64,000 bases of DNA from Chryseobacterium sp. OV279. GTDB taxonomy: Bacteria; Bacteroidota; Bacteroidia; Flavobacteriales; Weeksellaceae. Positions 61,561 through 64,000 of this stretch are shown here, one piece after another. The notes below the pieces were generated by a model. It was not told where the DNA came from and did no database searches. It saw nothing but the letters and a program-made list of their open reading frames with translations. The stretch spans positions 1,663,450 to 1,727,449 of the forward strand of contig NZ_FQUD01000001.1 in NCBI RefSeq assembly GCF_900128945.1, given 5' to 3'. The position numbers were made by a program, and so were the translations under genes. Position 1 is the stretch's first letter. Each line of letters begins with the position of its first letter.

Positions 61561-61908
61561 TTATTTTTTGGTTTTGGAAACCTCTTTGATCAGTGTGTAT
61601 TTTATTGATGATCCGTCAGCTGGCGGATTGGCAATCTTTTCCGTTTTTACTTTTAAAACATATTCATATCCAGGCTCATACGTAAATCCTTCGATGTTCG
61701 TATAGAAATTGGTCCAGCTTTCTGAAGCTTTTTCTTTTACCTGCAAACACTTCATAGGCGCTACTCCGGTACAGTCTGCAGTTTCAGGTCCTACGATGAA
61801 CGTTTTTTCGTCAGCTCCGGCAGTGTTTGCCGTAGTGGTACATTGTGTCATTGCGAATAGTGCTGCTGCAGGAAGAGCTCCTTTTAGAATGGTTGCTATA
61901 ATTTTCAT
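61561..61908 (-). CDS. DUF4377 lipoprotein
   Basis: Protein of 115 residues from ATG 61908 (MKIIATILKGALPAAALFAMTQC is the signal; Cys at 23). The earlier ATG at 61971 is in frame but would put 21 polar residues before the signal. The DUF4377 block is CLQVKEKASESWTNFYTNIEGFTYEPGYEYVLKV. The family is associated with the envelope of many bacteria; function unknown. Monocistronic. Confidence 0.88.
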   Translation of the reverse strand: MKIIATILKGALPAAALFAMTQCTTTANTAGADEKTFIVGPETADCTGVAPMKCLQVKEKASESWTNFYTNIEGFTYEPGYEYVLKVKTEKIANPPADGSSIKYTLIKEVSKTKK

Positions 61909-62047
61909 AAACTTTATTTTACACCTTAGTTCGCAATTAGTGTGCCGAAGTTTTTGCCGAAATTTTTTCATTATTTTTTAGTTGACAATGAATTAATTTG
62001 AGCGCTTCTAAAAATGTAATCAAAGAAAACAAATACCACATTATACT

Positions 62048-62209
62048 ATGAATATTCCGATTCAGATTGAAAATTACAAAATTTTAAAAACTGAAATATG
62101 GGTAGGAAATATCACGGATCAAGAGCTGATTAACAAATAAAAGATTCTGAATTTGCCACAAAACAGATTGACGAAGGAGAGATATTTTCTCTAAAATCAT
62201 CATAAAGTA
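62048..62209 (+). pseudogene. Possible frameshifted small gene
   Basis: From ATG 62048 the frame reads 30 residues (MNIPIQIENYKILKTEIWVG) and stops at 62138-62140. Another frame continues as KDSEFATKQIDEGEIFSLKSS to a stop near 62207. Together they read like one protein broken by a single-base change. No family is recognised; it may be chance. Confidence 0.25.
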
Positions 62210-62360
62210 GGGAGGCAGCAACTTCGGAATAGGGATTGATATGATAGAAACCGGCTTAATGAATAATATTAAGTTTAACTTTAATAAGAAGTTTAAATAA
62301 ATTTGATATTCAGTATTTTGTGTTGAATATTTAAAGTTGAATTTAATATTGGGGTTTTAT

Positions 62361-62387
62361 GTTTCGGCTGCCGGAGGCCGCCGAAAC
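62361..62387. repeat. REP-like hairpin GTTTCGGC/GCCGAAAC
   Basis: Perfect 8-bp arms with an 11-base loop (TGCCGGAGGCC), GC-rich in an AT-rich surround. Confidence 0.6.
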
Positions 62388-62782
62388 CTAAAACTTCATA
62401 TCCTCCATATTGGGATGAATGGGATCTTTAAAAGAACTTATTTCCTATAAAATAAACCGTAAAAATCTCTGATTTTTAAAACTTAAATGTAAAATTTTTT
62501 TATCCTCATTTAATACGGGAATACAGAACCATTAAGAGCATTTAAGCGTTTAAGAATATTAAGAAAAGCTTTGCTGTAGCAAACACAACTTAAAAATATC
62601 ATTTGATTTTTTCTTAACTTTTATCATCTCCTTCACTCATCTTAATGTTTAAAAAAGCGTACAATAAGAATCTATGGGAAACAGAAAATCAAAGATTTTC
62701 ATAAACTTAAGTGTACTTTATATGCGCAAGATATTTAAGCTTATAATAACTTAAGTGCTAAAAAACTTTTGTGGTAAAAAAA

Positions 62783-63139
62783 TTAATATACATCCTCAGA
62801 AACATCACCATCTTTTGGTTTCGGAGCTATTCCTCTGAATTTCTGCTTACCGATCAGCAGCTCAAAAAACAGCCTGAAATCTGAAATCAGTGACCATAGT
62901 GGATATTTGAAAGTAGCTGGCTTATTTCGCTCGATAACAGCATGACTGAACCACGCAAACCCGTAACCAAAGATAGGAATATACCACAGAAACCTTTCTT
63001 TCCCTGAACTGATGACATACCAGATGACAAGAAATACCAGAAGGGTACCAATAAAATGAAAGATCCTCGTTCCTGTTTTACTGTGCTCGGTAAGATAGAA
63101 CTGATAAAATTCTCCGTATGTTTTTATTCTGTCTGACAT
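62783..63139 (-). CDS. DUF962 (Mpo1-like) membrane protein
   Basis: Protein of 118 residues from ATG 63139 (MSDRIKTYGEFYQFYLTEHSKTGTRIFHFIGT). DUF962 proteins have four membrane helices and His residues that hold Fe in the fungal 2-hydroxy-fatty-acid dioxygenase Mpo1. The IFHFIGT and WFSHAVIERNKPATFKYPLWSLISD blocks are seen. A fatty-acid oxidation role is family knowledge; nothing here proves it. Confidence 0.88.
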   Translation of the reverse strand: MSDRIKTYGEFYQFYLTEHSKTGTRIFHFIGTLLVFLVIWYVISSGKERFLWYIPIFGYGFAWFSHAVIERNKPATFKYPLWSLISDFRLFFELLIGKQKFRGIAPKPKDGDVSEDVY

Positions 63140-63221
63140 GGCCAATTAGTTTATAGTTTCTATCGAGATCTATGCAATAATTCTGCCGATTTTTAATGAA
63201 ACGATCGAAATCTAAAAAGGA

Positions 63222-63257
63222 AAAAGGCAAATCTGCGGATATGCAAATTTGCCTTTT
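63222..63257 (-). terminator. Terminator of the APC permease gene
   Basis: AAAAGGCAAAT and ATTTGCCTTTT form a perfect 11-bp stem. It lies 25 bases beyond the permease stop. Confidence 0.8.
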
Positions 63258-63281
63258 ATGATGTTATTTATAAATCAATGT

Positions 63282-64000
63282 TTATACTGATTCCTTTCTA
63301 AGCTTACTGTGTTTGTAACCGTAGCAGAAATAGATCACCAGACCCAGTGCAAACCAAAGTCCGAACCAGAACCAGTTCTCATGACTCATTCCTGTAAGAA
63401 GGTATAAACAGGAGCTTAAACCGATCAAAGGAATTAAAGAGAAATTCTTAATAAAGGTAAAAACACAAAGTACCAGATTGATCAGGATGAAAACGAAAAT
63501 GGACGCTCTGAATTCACCTTCTTTAGGATCACTCCAGTCCGTTAGGCTGGTGAAAAACTCTGGCTGCCAGATATAGAAACCGATTAATCCACCGATGAAA
63601 ATCACCGGGAATATGATCTTACCATTAATATAAGGAAGGTGGAATCTGCCTTTGATCTTCTCTTTAGCTGGAAGCATTAAAACTCCGGCGCATACCAGTA
63701 CGAAAGCGAAGATAGTCCCGATACTTGTGAAATCCAGGATGAATGTTTTATCTGTAAACAGGATAGGAATCCCCACTGCAATACCTGTAATAATGGTCGC
63801 AAATGAAGGTGTTTTATATTTTGGATGTACCGTCTTGAATTTTTCAGGCATCAGTCCGTCACGGCTCATTGCGTACCAGATTCTCGGCTGTCCCATTTGG
63901 AATACCAATAATACCGTGGTGATGGCCACAATCGCGACGAAAGAAACCACAAGTTCCATCCAGGCTACATTGGCATTAGATTTTTCGAATATGAATGAAA
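63282..64000 (-). CDS. APC-family amino-acid permease, 5' end cut by window edge
   Basis: The minus-strand frame from 64000 is open (SNANVAWMELVVSFVAIV), so only the last 239 residues are here. QMGQPRIWYAMSRDGLMPEKF is the classic APC/CAT motif near transmembrane helix 8-9, and HPKYKTPSFATIITGIAVGIPILF continues it. About six membrane helices remain. Probably a cationic or broad-range amino-acid importer; the substrate is not shown. Confidence 0.9.
   Translation of the reverse strand, partial: SFIFEKSNANVAWMELVVSFVAIVAITTVLLVFQMGQPRIWYAMSRDGLMPEKFKTVHPKYKTPSFATIITGIAVGIPILFTDKTFILDFTSIGTIFAFVLVCAGVLMLPAKEKIKGRFHLPYINGKIIFPVIFIGGLIGFYIWQPEFFTSLTDWSDPKEGEFRASIFVFILINLVLCVFTFIKNFSLIPLIGLSSCLYLLTGMSHENWFWFGLWFALGLVIYFCYGYKHSKLRKESV

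Larger units (their letters stand above)
61909..62782. other. Gene-poor stretch of 874 bp
   Basis: Contains a possible pseudogene and a hairpin, listed separately, and otherwise AT-rich sequence with no supported ORF. Confidence 0.4.

Overview
The window is chromosomal DNA of a low-GC member of the Bacteroidota, most likely a Chryseobacterium-like flavobacterium (Weeksellaceae). The evidence is a type IX secretion sorting tail, LytS/LytTR two-component pairs, promoters with the TAnnTTTG -7 box instead of -10/-35 boxes, an absence of Shine-Dalgarno motifs, monomeric isocitrate dehydrogenase, full-length GcvP, and many flavobacterial intergenic repeats. No rRNA, tRNA, IS transposase or CRISPR array was recognised.

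Layout. 1-6 kb: a cut-off DUF1223 gene, a LytTR regulator/kinase pair, a 5-copy ~105-bp repeat, a haem-binding/cytochrome pair and a divergent SDR/HxlR pair with a palindromic operator. 6-11 kb: icd, two secreted proteins and tpx. 11-21 kb: an unusual run of small one-domain proteins (VOC, DinB, SRPBCC, hydrolase, SDR). 21-30 kb: DoxX-like protein, S9 peptidase, an ECF sigma operon, a J-domain protein and gcvP. 30-38 kb: an AT-rich two-gene AAA ATPase/partner module that looks like a defence island, an S41 peptidase, YggS, an AAA+ ATPase and a long gene-poor stretch with a three-way-junction structure and a microprotein. 38-46 kb: SMR pump, DUF6268 protein, a second LytS/LytTR pair, methyltransferase, Fpg/Nei glycosylase and dGTPase.

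The most notable region is 45.9-61.2 kb. It holds a Fur-family regulator, an ABC-2 exporter with two DUF3526-type permeases, a siderophore-type TonB receptor, a 64-residue lanthipeptide precursor with a pinensin-like leader and a His/Asp/Cys-rich core, and a LanT-LanB(N)-LanB(C)-LanC operon. A 15-bp inverted repeat, TGCAAC-N3-GTTGCA, recurs in every regulatory gap of this cluster, including the promoter of the Fur-family gene itself. I infer a metal-regulated lanthipeptide system, possibly a peptide metallophore secreted by the C39 transporter and recovered by the TonB receptor. The LanC homologue lacks all three expected zinc ligands and carries an extra ~215-residue C-terminal part.

The end of the window (61.5-64 kb) has a DUF4377 lipoprotein, a long gene-poor stretch, a DUF962 membrane protein and a cut-off APC-family amino-acid permease. 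Small genes called here that are too short for routine ORF lists are a 50-residue Cys/Lys-rich protein (26529-26681, -) and a 27-residue membrane microprotein (37558-37641, -).
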